Shown in pieces: positions 35,804 through 45,061 of a stretch of 64,000 nucleotides of DNA; position 1 is the stretch's first letter; each line of letters starts with the position of its first letter. Made by a program: the position numbers and the translations under genes. The stretch comes from CAVXFL01 sp963761015. Its GTDB lineage: Bacteria; Pseudomonadota; Alphaproteobacteria; Acetobacterales; Acetobacteraceae. The stretch lies in assembly GCA_963761015.1 (NCBI GenBank), contig CAVXFL010000006.1, positions 1 to 64,000 of the forward strand, given 5' to 3'. Under the pieces are notes generated by a model, which saw only the letters and a program-made list of their open reading frames with translations, did no database searches and was not told where the DNA came from.

Positions 35804-36397
35804 ATGATGACCCGCTGGCGATCGATGCTGCCGCTGGGCGTGCCCCTGCTTCTGGCTGGTTGCTACGTCACGCCGGCCTACGTGTCCTTCTCGCCCCCGT
35901 ACGGCACGCCCTATTACGCGGCGACCCCCTACGCCGTGGCCCCTGGCGCCGTGGCCCCTGGCGCCGTCGCGCCGACAACGGCCGCGCGCGGCGCGGTTAC
36001 GCAGGAACCGCTGCCCCCCGCCGCGCCGCAGGCCGCAATCGTCCCGGCGGAACCCGCAATCGTTCCGGGGGAGCCCGCTGTCATGCCCGAGGAACCCGCC
36101 GCCGCTCCGGCGGAGCCCGCTGTCATGCCCGAGGCGCCCGCCGCGGTTGCCACGCCCGGCGGCTATCTCTGCCCGGTGCCGCCGCCGCCGCGCGCGGAAA
36201 CCCGGCCGCTGCCGCCGGTCGCGGAGGAGCGGCTGACCTGGGAGCCGGGACATTGGGACTGGAGCGGCGGCACCTATGCCTGGAGCCCGGGTCGATGGGT
36301 GCCGCTGGACGGACATGGAACGCGGTGGCAGCCGGCGTATTGGGCGTTGAGTCCCGCCGGATGCACCTGGGTCCCCGCGCATTGGCTGGCGCGTTGA
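35804..36397 (+). CDS. Lipoprotein with Pro/Ala repeats and W-rich C-terminus
   Basis: 197 residues. Lipoprotein signal VPLLLAGC with the lipidated Cys at about residue 20. Residues about 45-120 are low-complexity repeats (short units such as IVPAEPA, IVPGEPA, VMPEEPA, VMPEAPA). The last 60 residues contain WEPGHWDWSGGTYAWSPGRW and WVPAHW, the YXWXXGXW type repeat found in alphaproteobacterial surface lipoproteins. Probably anchored in the outer membrane with a Pro-rich stalk. Function unknown. It and the next lipoprotein are separated by about 60 bases. Confidence 0.8.
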   Translation: MMTRWRSMLPLGVPLLLAGCYVTPAYVSFSPPYGTPYYAATPYAVAPGAVAPGAVAPTTAARGAVTQEPLPPAAPQAAIVPAEPAIVPGEPAVMPEEPAAAPAEPAVMPEAPAAVATPGGYLCPVPPPPRAETRPLPPVAEERLTWEPGHWDWSGGTYAWSPGRWVPLDGHGTRWQPAYWALSPAGCTWVPAHWLAR

Positions 36398-36459
36398 CGC
36401 CCCGCCACGCAGCGCCCCACCGGCCGCCGCCCCCGGCCGATCGGGCAAGGAGAAGCGCC

Positions 36460-36873
36460 TTGCGACACCTCAGGCCGTGCGCGCTCGCCCTGATCCTCGC
36501 CGTCGCCGGCTGCGGCGCCGACCTGTCTCCCCGCGTTCGCGTCGGCGAGCAGGGCGTGACCAGGCCGGCCACCCGCACCGAGCTGTACGACGGCAGCTAC
36601 CAGGGGCGCGTGCGTCTCGTCCGCGCGATCGGCCCGGCATGCCCGCGATGGCCGGGCTACGGCGTGGTCGTGATCGGCGACGCCACCTTGTACTACCCGT
36701 ACGAGCCGGACCTGAATTTCGCCGCCCCGGTAACGCGCGAGGGCACGATGCACGACCGGATCGGCCCGGCGGTGCTGGACGGACGCATCGCCGGCAACCA
36801 GCTCGCCTTCACGATCAAGACGCCGCAGTGCCAGTCCTATTACCGGATGCACTTCGTCTGGAATCACTCCTGA
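36460..36873 (+). CDS. Small lipoprotein
   Basis: 137 residues from a TTG at 36460 with AAGGAGAA six bases before. The signal is LRPCALALILAVAGC with a lipobox Cys; without this TTG the frame would begin far upstream in unrelated sequence. The mature part (YDGSYQGRVRLVRAIGPACP, then YYPYEPDLNFAAPVTREGTM and CQSYYRMHFVWNHS) has two further Cys that may pair. No known family named. Its last 59 bases overlap the convergent dioxygenase gene. Confidence 0.7.
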   Translation: MRHLRPCALALILAVAGCGADLSPRVRVGEQGVTRPATRTELYDGSYQGRVRLVRAIGPACPRWPGYGVVVIGDATLYYPYEPDLNFAAPVTREGTMHDRIGPAVLDGRIAGNQLAFTIKTPQCQSYYRMHFVWNHS

Positions 36874-37786
36874 CCGGCGCGACGGCGGGCGGATAGATCG
36901 CGCCCCGGGCGAAGTCGGGGTCGAACACGCGGTCGGCCATCACCTGGCAGCGCCGCATCAGCCGCGGCTCGTCCGCTCCGTAATCCGCGATCGCCCGGTG
37001 CAAGGTGCAGATATCGTCCCAGATCAGCACATCGTTCTCGCGCCAGCTGTGCGCGTAACGGTATTGCGGCTGGAGCTGGTGGCGGAACAGGAAGCCGAGC
37101 GTTTCCTCGCTCTCCCGCTCGGACATGCCCTCGATGCGCACCGCGTAGCCGGGATTGGCGTAGAGTACCGTGCGGCCGCTCACCGGGTGGGTAAGGAAAA
37201 TGGGCTGCGACACGGGCGGCTTCTGCCGCCGTTGCGCCTCCGAGAGCGGCGCGCGCGTGCTGCCCGGGCGGCGGCGCATCTCCTCCCAGAATTTTTCGAA
37301 ATCGTGCACCGCCCGCGCCGTCGCCAGCGAGGCTTTCAACGTCGCCGGCAGCTCCTCGTAGGCGGCGTACATGTTGGCGAACTCGGTGGCGCCGAGCGCG
37401 ACGCCGTCCCGTCGCGGCACCTTCACCGCATAAAGCACGTTCGCGAACGCGATGCGCCGGCTGTAGGACATGTCGGTGTGCCAGTCCTGGCCGGCATCGG
37501 CGAGTCCGATCGGTCTCCCGTCCGCCGTCATGTTGGACAGGATCATCACCTCCGGGTGGCCCGGCTCCTGGTAGGCATTCGCCACGTTGATCTCGAGCGC
37601 GCCGAAGCGGGCGCTGAACGCCTTCAGCGCCGCCGCGTCGATCGCCTGATCGGGGATGCGCAGCACGCCGAACTCGGCGAGCGCGCCGAGCAGGGTGGCG
37701 AATTCCGCCTCGGAAGGACCCGCGTTCAGGTCGAGCCCCTCGACCGTCGCCCCCAGGATCGCACCGGTCGGCCTGACCGCGATCAT
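36815..37786 (-). CDS. TauD/TfdA-family dioxygenase
   Basis: 323-residue Fe(II)/2-oxoglutarate dioxygenase. The iron triad is His103 and Asp105 (QDWHTDMSY) and His263 (CTLHRAIADY). An Arg that would bind 2-oxoglutarate follows in the segment ending RLMRRCQVMADR. Family segments include GILRIP-like GVLRIPDQAID and ANAYQEPGHPEVMILSNM. Likely oxidises a sulfonate, taurine-like or aryloxy acid; the substrate is not decided. Convergent overlap (59 bases) with the lipoprotein gene. Confidence 0.88.
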   Translation of the reverse strand: MIAVRPTGAILGATVEGLDLNAGPSEAEFATLLGALAEFGVLRIPDQAIDAAALKAFSARFGALEINVANAYQEPGHPEVMILSNMTADGRPIGLADAGQDWHTDMSYSRRIAFANVLYAVKVPRRDGVALGATEFANMYAAYEELPATLKASLATARAVHDFEKFWEEMRRRPGSTRAPLSEAQRRQKPPVSQPIFLTHPVSGRTVLYANPGYAVRIEGMSERESEETLGFLFRHQLQPQYRYAHSWRENDVLIWDDICTLHRAIADYGADEPRLMRRCQVMADRVFDPDFARGAIYPPAVAPVRSDSRRSASGNRTGTAAS

Positions 37787-37910
37787 TTTCCGCCTCCGTT
37801 TACGCCTGGGTGATCTTATAGCCTGAACGCCGATCGGGTGGACGCCGACGCGCCGCGGCGGCTATTCGCTGGCGCGCAGGATCGGGCCGGGCGTGGCCCA
37901 GGAGTGGGCC

Positions 37911-39731
37911 ATGTGCGGCATCGCGGGCATCCTCATGCGCGACGGCGCGCCCCCGGAGCGGGGCGTGCTCGACCGGCTGGAAACGGCGCTTCGCCATCGC
38001 GGGCCCGACATGAGCGGGCGCCATGTCGACGGCGTCTGCGCCCTGCTCTCGACCCGGCTCGCCATCATCGATGTCGCCGCCGGGCGCCAGCCGCTGCCGG
38101 GGCCCGGCCGCATGGTGCTGGTCGCCAACGGCGAGATCTACAACAACCCGGAATTGCGCGCGGAGCTGCCGGAGGTGGCGTTCCGCACCGGCTCGGACTG
38201 CGAGCCGCCGGTGCATCTCTATGCCAGGCTCGGCCTCGACTACGCCGAGCGGCTGCGCGGCATGTACGCCATCGCCATCTGGGACGCGGCGCGCGGGCGG
38301 CTGGTGCTGTCGCGCGACCCGTTCGGCATCAAGCCGCTCTATTGGGTCGAGACGCCGCGCTATTTCGCCTTCGCCTCGGAAATCCAGGCGCTGCTCGCGG
38401 CCGGGCTGGCCCGGCCCGCCGTCGATCCCGCCAAGCGCGCCGAGTTGATGCAGCTCAAATTCACCACCGGCGCCGAAACCATCGTTCCGGGCGTGCATCG
38501 CGTGCTGCCCGGGGAAACCCTGGCGATCGAGCGCGGGCGTATCGTCGAGCGCCGCCGGCTCGCCGCCTTGCCCGAGGCCGCGCCGATCCATATCGGGCGG
38601 GACAACGCGCTCGCCGCGCTCGACATGATCCTCGCCGACAGCGTGTCGGTGCATTTGCGCTCCGACGTGCCGTACGGGCTGTTCCTCTCGGGCGGCATCG
38701 ATTCCTCGGCGCTGCTCGCGCTGATGCGGCGGGAGTCCGGCCAGCGGGTGCAAGCGATCAGCATCGGCTACGCGGACACGGCGGACGCCGATGAAAGCGG
38801 CGAGGCGGCGCGCATCGCGGCGCTGGCCGGGGCGGAGTTCCAGCGCGTCGCGATGGGCGCCGGGGATTTCTGGGCGCTCGCCCCGCGCATCGCCGCCGCG
38901 ATCGACGACCCGACGACCGATGCCGCCGTATTGCCCACCTGGATGCTCGGCCGGGCGGCGCGCGCGGCGGGGCTGAAGGTGACGTTGTGCGGCGAGGGCG
39001 CGGACGAGCTGTTCGGCGGCTACAGCCGCTATCGCCGCGGCCGCGCGCCCTGGCGCTGGCTGCAACGTCCGGCCCGCTCGCGCGGCGTGTTCGATGCGTT
39101 TCCGGACATGCGCGCGGCACTCGGCGACTGGCGCGGCGGATTGGCCGAGGCCGAGGCGCGCGGCGGTTCGCCGGCGTGGACATCGGTGCAGCGCTTGCAG
39201 GCGATCGACTGCCGCGAATGGCTGTCCAACGATTTGCTGGGGAAACTCGACCGTTCGCTGATGGCGCACGGCGTCGAGGGCCGCACCCCGTTCGTCGATC
39301 CGGTCGTGGCGGCCTTCGCGTTCCGCCTGCCCGACCGGCTGAAGATCGGCCCGCGATTGGGCAAGGTGTTGTTGCGCGAGTGGCTGCACCGCGCCCTACC
39401 GGGCGCCGGCGCTTATGCGAGGAAGCGGGGCTTCAATCCGCCCGTGGGCGCCTGGATGGCGGCGCGGCGGGAGGAACTGGCCGATCTGGTAAGCCGCCAG
39501 CCCGGCGTTGCGGAAATGGCGCCGCAAGAGGCAGTGCGCGCCGTCTTCGCCGACCCCGCGAAGCACGCCCAGGCGGCGTGGAGTCTGCTGTTCTACGCGC
39601 TCTGGCACAGCCGCCACGTTCTCGGCCGGCCCTGCGATGGCGCGATCGGCGAGGTGCTGGCGGAGGCGGCCAAGGGCGATCGGAAATCTGTCGCCAAGCC
39701 GCGCGAACGAGCGCTAAGCCCGCACACATAG
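37911..39731 (+). CDS. asnB: Asparagine synthetase (glutamine-hydrolysing)
   Basis: 606 residues. The start is ATG 37911 because the glutaminase nucleophile must be Cys2 (MCGIAGILM). Glutaminase motifs RHRGPDMSGRHVDG, TRLAIIDV and NGEIYN follow. The ATP-pyrophosphatase loop is SGGIDSSALLALM at about residues 260-272. C-terminal synthetase segments: LCGEGADELFGGYSRYRRGR, RSLMAHGVEGRTPFVDPVVA. It makes asparagine or, in some clusters, amidates other substrates; the context does not suggest a biosynthetic cluster. The start is read from the Cys2 rule rather than from a strong ribosome site. Confidence 0.93.
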   Translation: MCGIAGILMRDGAPPERGVLDRLETALRHRGPDMSGRHVDGVCALLSTRLAIIDVAAGRQPLPGPGRMVLVANGEIYNNPELRAELPEVAFRTGSDCEPPVHLYARLGLDYAERLRGMYAIAIWDAARGRLVLSRDPFGIKPLYWVETPRYFAFASEIQALLAAGLARPAVDPAKRAELMQLKFTTGAETIVPGVHRVLPGETLAIERGRIVERRRLAALPEAAPIHIGRDNALAALDMILADSVSVHLRSDVPYGLFLSGGIDSSALLALMRRESGQRVQAISIGYADTADADESGEAARIAALAGAEFQRVAMGAGDFWALAPRIAAAIDDPTTDAAVLPTWMLGRAARAAGLKVTLCGEGADELFGGYSRYRRGRAPWRWLQRPARSRGVFDAFPDMRAALGDWRGGLAEAEARGGSPAWTSVQRLQAIDCREWLSNDLLGKLDRSLMAHGVEGRTPFVDPVVAAFAFRLPDRLKIGPRLGKVLLREWLHRALPGAGAYARKRGFNPPVGAWMAARREELADLVSRQPGVAEMAPQEAVRAVFADPAKHAQAAWSLLFYALWHSRHVLGRPCDGAIGEVLAEAAKGDRKSVAKPRERALSPHT

Positions 39732-39981
39732 GCCCGCTTCGCCGCCTGTATGTGGTCCGCTGTAACGGGGTTTCCCCGTGCAGTTGTCGCGTCCGGAGAC
39801 CTTGAAAAACCGCTTTCCCGGCGGAAGCCGGGACCCATCGTGGGACGGAACGATCGGCGAAAGCGCGCACGGCCGGTGCGTCAGCACAATGGATACCGGC
39901 TTTCGCCGGTAAAGCGAGCGTACAAATGGCTTTTGTGAAAAAATGCCACGGTAGCATATATTTCGGCGAAGATGGGGTCCG
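39732..39981. other. Intergenic region with hairpin repeats
   Basis: Contains two members of an interspersed hairpin family, about 39816-39833 (CCCGGCGGAAGCCGGG core) and about 39896-39911 (ACCGGCTTTCGCCGGT). From 39925 the sequence becomes AT-rich in front of the TPR gene, probably its promoter. Confidence 0.5.
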
Positions 39982-41982
39982 ATGCCGATGCTCGAAGCGG
40001 CTTGTGCCGCAAAGCTCTGCTCGCTGGTGTTCACGGTGCTGGCCGCTGGGTCGAAGGCGTTCGACTTCGAGTTTGCCTCCCAGCTGTTCGAGGCCGGCGA
40101 CCGGAGCGGCGAGTTCGCGCACGCCTTCGGCGAGTCGCACCGCGATGCGGTCAGGCGAGCGCTCTCCCGGTTGCAGAAGTCCGTGAATCGCGAGGTGGAA
40201 CTGGAGTTCGGGTCCGACCGAACCGGCGAGCGAGCCTCCGCCGAATTCTCCGCCGCCCTGAACGCGGTCCTGCCGAAGTGCCTGCCCACGAAGATCAGCA
40301 TTGCCGAGGCGAATCTCGACTCATCGCGGATCGCGGACCTCGTTCTGGACAACGCAGCCGCGGCGGATTCGAGGTTCGGGAAGGATCAGTTCGGCGGCAA
40401 GCTGCTGCGCCGCCTGATCGCGACGACTTACGAGGAACTCAAGCTCGATCCCGCCTTCGCCGATTTGATCAACCTCTCCGTGCAAGAAGTCCTGCTGCGG
40501 CGGACGGCGGAGCAGGAAAAGCTGCGCGACATCGTCGATCGGCTCACCCGCGACCTGTCGCTGACCCAGGCCGAGAAAACCGCGCTGGCCGCCGATCTCG
40601 CCCGCATCAAGGCGGAGCGGAACGGCACGGTGGAATTGGTCGCTGGCTTCCTGGCGACGGTAGTCGGCCGGCACGTGCCGCCGGAACAGTTCTCGGCCAC
40701 GCTGTTCCGCATCGCAGTCGAGTGGAAGACCGCCGGCGAGCGGATCGACGCGCTCTCGGTCTCGCGCAATCTCTCGCCGCGACTGGCGGCGCTGAAGGCC
40801 GAAGCGCAGGCGGCGCACTTGGCGGGCCATCTGGACGAGGCGAATGCGGCGCTGGCGGAAATCGACCGCATCGAGACCGAGGCGCTGGACCGGCTGGAAG
40901 CCCACGAGCGGGAAGTCCAGGAGGAGGTCCGGCTCCGGCGCACCGGCATCGCCGCGACGAGGGTTGCGCAGGCGGCCAATGCCCGCGCGCGTTTGGCCTA
41001 CCGCGAGGCCGCCGAGCACTGGCGCGCGGCGGCGCGGGCGATCGCTCCAGTCGATGCGAGGGACGAGTGGGGCTACATCCTCAACGGCGCCGTTGCTCTG
41101 TGGGACCTCGGCCGCGAGTTCGGCGACAACACCGCGCTCGTCGACGCCATCGAGCTCTACCGCGACGAAGCTCTGCCCCGCGCCCCGCGCGAGCGCGTGC
41201 CGCTCGACTGGGCGGGGACGCAGAACAACCTCGGCACCGCGCTCGAGACCCTCGGCGCGCGCGAGAGCGGCACGGCGCGGCTGGAACAGGCGGTCGCCGC
41301 CTACCGCGCCGCGCTCCAGGAATACACCCGCGAGCGCGTGCCGCTCGACTGGGCGGCGACGCAGAACAACCTCGGCAACGCGCTTGCGATGCTGGGCGAG
41401 CGGGAGAGCGGCACGGCGCGGCTGGAACAGGCGGTCGCCGCCTACCGCGAGGCGCTGAAGGAACGCACCCGCGAGCGCGTGCCGCTCGACTGGGCGACGA
41501 CCCAGAACAACCTCGGCACCGCGCTTTCGAGGCTGGGCGAGCGCGAGAGCGGCACGGCGCGGCTGGAACAGGCGGTCGCCGCCTACCGCGCCGCGCTCCA
41601 GGAACGCACCCGCGAGCGCGTGCCGCTCGACTGGGCGGCGACGCAGAACAACCTCGGCGCCGCGCTTGCGACACTCGGCGAGCGCGAGAGCGGCACGGCG
41701 CAGCTGGAACAGGCGGTCGCCGCCTACCGCGAGGCGCTGAAGGAATACACCCGCGAGCGCGTGCCGCTCAACTGGGCGCAGACCCAGAACAACCTCGGCG
41801 GTGCGCTCTTCAGGATGGGCGAGCGCGAGAGCGGCACGGCGCGGCTGGAGCAGGCGGTCGCCGCCTACCGCGCCGCGCTGGAGGTGTTTACCGCGGCGGG
41901 CGCGGATTATTACGTGACGCACACCAAGGCCAATCGGGAGCGCGCGCTCGCGCTGCTCGATGCGCGGCGGCAGCAGCGCTGA
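39982..41982 (+). CDS. Tetratricopeptide repeat protein with 47-residue repeats
   Basis: 666 residues. Residues 1-190 are an unrecognised alpha-helical domain (FDFEFASQLFEAGDRSGEFA, RLQKSVNREVELEFGSDRTG). A charged helical or coiled-coil region follows (about 180-350). From residue about 400 come five nearly identical TPR units of 47 residues, each with RERVPLDWAATQNNLG and ERESGTARLEQAVAAYR, encoded by 141-base DNA repeats starting at 41191, 41332, 41473, 41614 and 41755. No signal peptide or membrane segment. TPRs of this type mediate protein contacts and are frequent in proteobacterial proteins of unknown role, some next to NLR-like or signalling domains. AT-rich DNA just upstream. Confidence 0.85.
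   Translation: MPMLEAACAAKLCSLVFTVLAAGSKAFDFEFASQLFEAGDRSGEFAHAFGESHRDAVRRALSRLQKSVNREVELEFGSDRTGERASAEFSAALNAVLPKCLPTKISIAEANLDSSRIADLVLDNAAAADSRFGKDQFGGKLLRRLIATTYEELKLDPAFADLINLSVQEVLLRRTAEQEKLRDIVDRLTRDLSLTQAEKTALAADLARIKAERNGTVELVAGFLATVVGRHVPPEQFSATLFRIAVEWKTAGERIDALSVSRNLSPRLAALKAEAQAAHLAGHLDEANAALAEIDRIETEALDRLEAHEREVQEEVRLRRTGIAATRVAQAANARARLAYREAAEHWRAAARAIAPVDARDEWGYILNGAVALWDLGREFGDNTALVDAIELYRDEALPRAPRERVPLDWAGTQNNLGTALETLGARESGTARLEQAVAAYRAALQEYTRERVPLDWAATQNNLGNALAMLGERESGTARLEQAVAAYREALKERTRERVPLDWATTQNNLGTALSRLGERESGTARLEQAVAAYRAALQERTRERVPLDWAATQNNLGAALATLGERESGTAQLEQAVAAYREALKEYTRERVPLNWAQTQNNLGGALFRMGERESGTARLEQAVAAYRAALEVFTAAGADYYVTHTKANRERALALLDARRQQR
41191..41895 (+). 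repeat. Five 141-bp tandem repeats in TPR gene
   Basis: Five in-frame units of 141 bases, each beginning GAGCGCGTGCCGCTC, starts spaced exactly 141 bases apart. They are nearly identical at DNA level, so unit number may change by recombination. Confidence 0.9.
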
Positions 41983-42072
41983 TACCGCCGAGCGCGAGCA
42001 CCGACTCCCTTTCGTCGTTCCCGCGAAACCTGTCCCGGACCACGATCCGGGAGCGGCCGATCCAGCGGCCGA

Positions 42073-43877
42073 TCAGCCGGCGGGGGACAGCAGCCCGACC
42101 TTGCGCGCGCGCTCGACGGCGTCGCGGGCCGCCTGGTTCTGCGTGAACAGGTCGAGGTGCTCGGTGTCCTCGTCCGTCACCGGCAGCAGCGCGGGGTCGG
42201 TGTAGGCGAGGCCGTTCGGGTCCGCTGCGACGCGGCGGCGGATGCGGTCGAGGCGCCAGACGTGGCGCGCGAACCGCGCGTGCTTCACCAGAAGCGCCGC
42301 CGCCAGCCGCGGATAGAAGCGCCACACCGGCTCCAGCCCAAGCGCGGGGCGGCGCTCGTGGCGGCTCTTCAGGCGCAGAATGCCGCCCTGCAGCGGATGC
42401 ACGTTCTCGATCGGAAACGAACTCGAGAACCAGAGCAGGATCACCATCAGGCTGCGCAGGTTGATGCCGCAGACGCGGGCGCGGCGCAGGATCGTCGCCA
42501 TGTGCGCGGGCGTGTAGTAGCGCGTCCAGGCCTCGGCGGCGACCCGCTCCCATTCCGCCTGCGTCATCCTCGGATGCGCGGTGACCGGGTGCTCCAGATC
42601 GTACTTGTTCAGGTCGGGGTCCATGGCGACGCCCTTGGTCCAGAGCACCTTGTGGTCCTCCGATCCGGGCAGCGGCGTCAGCACGAAGAACTCCAGAATA
42701 TCGAGCGGCAGCTCCTTCTGGATGATCGCGATATCGCGCCGCACCGATTCCGGCGTGTCGAACGGAAAGCCGACGATGTAGCCGGCGAAGGTGAAGATGC
42801 CGGCTGCCTTCCAGGCCAGCAGCATCTTGCGGTATTCGGTGATCTTGTTCTGCCGCTTCTTCGCCGCCAGCAGGTTGTCCGGGTTGATGTTCTCCAGGCC
42901 GATGAAGATGCGCGTGACGCCGGCGCGCTTCGCCTTGGCGATGAAGTTCGGGATGCGGTGGCACATCGTGTCCACCTGGATCATGAAGCGCACGTCCATG
43001 CCGTGCTGCTCGCGCAGCTCGATGATGCGGTCGAAGATCGGTTCCCAATCCTTGTTGCGCGCGAAATTGTCGTCGGTGATGAAATAGCGCGCGACACCCT
43101 GCGCCCAATTGCGGCGGATGATCTGTTCCACGTCGTCCGGGTCGCGGCGGCGCGACTTGCGGCCCTGCACGTTGATGATGGTGCAGAACGAGCACTGGAA
43201 CGGACAGCCGCGCCCGGCGTCGAAACTGGTCATGGTGCCGACGGTGCGGCGAACAAACTCCTTGCGGCAGGAACGGCGTCATCGCGCCCTGCAGCGCCGG
43301 CAGGTCGTCGACGAAGTTGTAGATCGGCTTGCAGATTGTTGGCCGCAGCGTCGCGCAGCACCGCGTCCAGGCGGCCCTCGGCCTCGCCGGCGAACAGCGA
43401 GATGCCGAGATCGAGCGCCTCCTGCAAGTCGGGCTGCACACCCGGTAGCATGGCGAGCACGCCGGAGACGTGGAAGCCGCCGATCATCACCGGCACGCCG
43501 GCCGCGCGCAGTTCGCGGGCGATGTCGAGCGCGCGCGGATACTGGTTGGATTGCACGCCGACCAGCCCGACCAGCCCGGCATTGCCGCAGTCGCGGAACC
43601 GCGCGACGATGTCGCCGACGCGAACGCGCGTGTTCGTTTCGTCGATCGCGGTGGCGGTGATCTCCACATCCGGTCCGAGCACACGCCGCTCGGCCGCGTC
43701 CAACGCCAGCGCGTAGACGCTCGCCAGCGAATTCGACGGCATGGTCGAGCGCCACCAGCGGATCACGTAGCCGTCGTCGTCATAGTGCGACGGCTTGATC
43801 AGGACGACCGGGAATTGCCGCGCGGCCGTCTCCCGCCCGGGGGCCAGGGTCCGACGCGACACGCTGGCAGCGCTCAT
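42073..43877 (-). pseudogene. B12-binding radical SAM protein, two frameshifts
   Basis: Second member of the family at 30179-31976. The N-terminal cobalamin-binding part (VVLIKPSHYDDDGYVIRWWR, then LVGLVGVQSNQYPRALDIAR and MIGGFHVSGVLAMLPG) reads from about 43877 to 43350. A base change there moves to the frame with IYNFVDDLPALQGAMTPFLP, and another near 43255 returns to the frame with SFDAGRGCPFQCSFCTIINV (radical SAM CxxxCxxC). The rest is intact to 42073. About 600 residues if joined. Its order and length match the first copy, including RRDIAIIQKELPLDILEF and LTPLPGSEDHKVLWTKG. Confidence 0.88.
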
Positions 43878-43950
43878 GGCGACCGATTCCGTTGCCTGCC
43901 GGTTCTCTGCCACATAACGGGCGGGGAACATAGGATGCGGGCGGCGGCCC

Positions 43951-44955
43951 TCACCTGGCCGGCGACACCGAAGCGGGCGGGACGGAGCCGGGGCGCGGCC
44001 ATTCGGAACGGTGGTCGAAGAACCACTCGGCCCGCTCCTCGCCGTTACGCAGCAGGCGCTCGATCAAGTCCTCGCTGCGGTCGAGCTTGGAGGGGTAATC
44101 GAGGTCGCGGATGCCGAGCTCGACCACGCGAACGCCGATCGGCTGGTATTTTTTCGCCAGCGAGCCGTGTTTTTGCAGCAACTCGTTCATCTTGCCGATG
44201 AAGAACAGCTCCTGCCCGAGCGAGAGATTGCCGGCCAGCTCGTTCCGCCGGTCGGCGATCTCGGCGACGGTGCGCGGCTCGGTATGCCGCTGCTGCGGGT
44301 TGATCTGCACGACCCAGATCTGGTCCGGCTTCGGCGCGAGGTCGGTGAACTCCCGCACCGGCGGGTTGGTCGCGAACAAGCCGTCCCAATACAGCCGGCC
44401 GCCCTCGCGCACCGCGCGGAACAGCGTCGGCAGCGCGGCGGAGGCGATCAGGTCGTCCTCGCGCAGGGTCTCGCCGTGAAAGACGATGCGCTCGCCGGCG
44501 AGGATGTCGGTGGCCCCGATCAAGAGCTTGGGCCGGGCGCGCCGCTCGGGGTCGGCCGGCAGCCGCGCCAGCCCGAGATGCGCCCGCAGCAGGGCGCGCA
44601 ATCGCGGTTCGGCGGTGGGCTCGTAGGCGTACGGGCTGACCTCGGCCGTCACCGGCAGACGCGCCAGCGAGACGGCCCAGAAATTGGCGGCGGCATCGAG
44701 GATGTCGCGCACCTCCAGATCGCGCCAGAACCGCGTCAGCCGTTCGCCGGCATCGCCGTGCTGGGGTGCGATCAGGCCGGCCCAGGCCAGCGCGGCGCAC
44801 ATGGCGCCCCCGGACGTGCCGCTCAACCCGACCAGCTCGAACCGCCCGCGCATCTCCGGGCCGAGCAGCCGGCGCAGCACACCGGCGGCAAAGGCGGCGT
44901 GGCTGCCGCCGCCCTGGCAGGCGATCGCGACTTTCGGGGGGTCGGGCATGCTCAT
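43951..44955 (-). CDS. Patatin-like phospholipase
   Basis: 334-residue lipid acyl hydrolase of the patatin/RssA type. The oxyanion loop is QGGGSHAAFAAGVL (about 14-27). The nucleophile is Ser48 in GTSGG (GLSGTSGGAM). The catalytic Asp of the Ser-Asp dyad is in YWDGLFATNP at about residue 190. Cytoplasmic or peripheral, no signal peptide. Divergent from ilvD. Substrate unknown; membrane phospholipid turnover is typical for the family. Confidence 0.9.
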   Translation of the reverse strand: MSMPDPPKVAIACQGGGSHAAFAAGVLRRLLGPEMRGRFELVGLSGTSGGAMCAALAWAGLIAPQHGDAGERLTRFWRDLEVRDILDAAANFWAVSLARLPVTAEVSPYAYEPTAEPRLRALLRAHLGLARLPADPERRARPKLLIGATDILAGERIVFHGETLREDDLIASAALPTLFRAVREGGRLYWDGLFATNPPVREFTDLAPKPDQIWVVQINPQQRHTEPRTVAEIADRRNELAGNLSLGQELFFIGKMNELLQKHGSLAKKYQPIGVRVVELGIRDLDYPSKLDRSEDLIERLLRNGEERAEWFFDHRSEWPRPGSVPPASVSPAR

Positions 44956-45061
44956 CCGCTACGGTTGTGCCGGACCCGGTGCGGTGCCGTCCAGCGGCAG
45001 CCGCGCTTGTCAAACCGGCGGTGCGCGCTAGGGTCCGGCCGAAGATCCGAGGGGGGATGCC

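Noticed and set aside
41191..41895. Regularly spaced repeats resembling a CRISPR array
   Set aside because: Units are 141 bases, coding, in frame and without variable spacers; they are TPR repeats.
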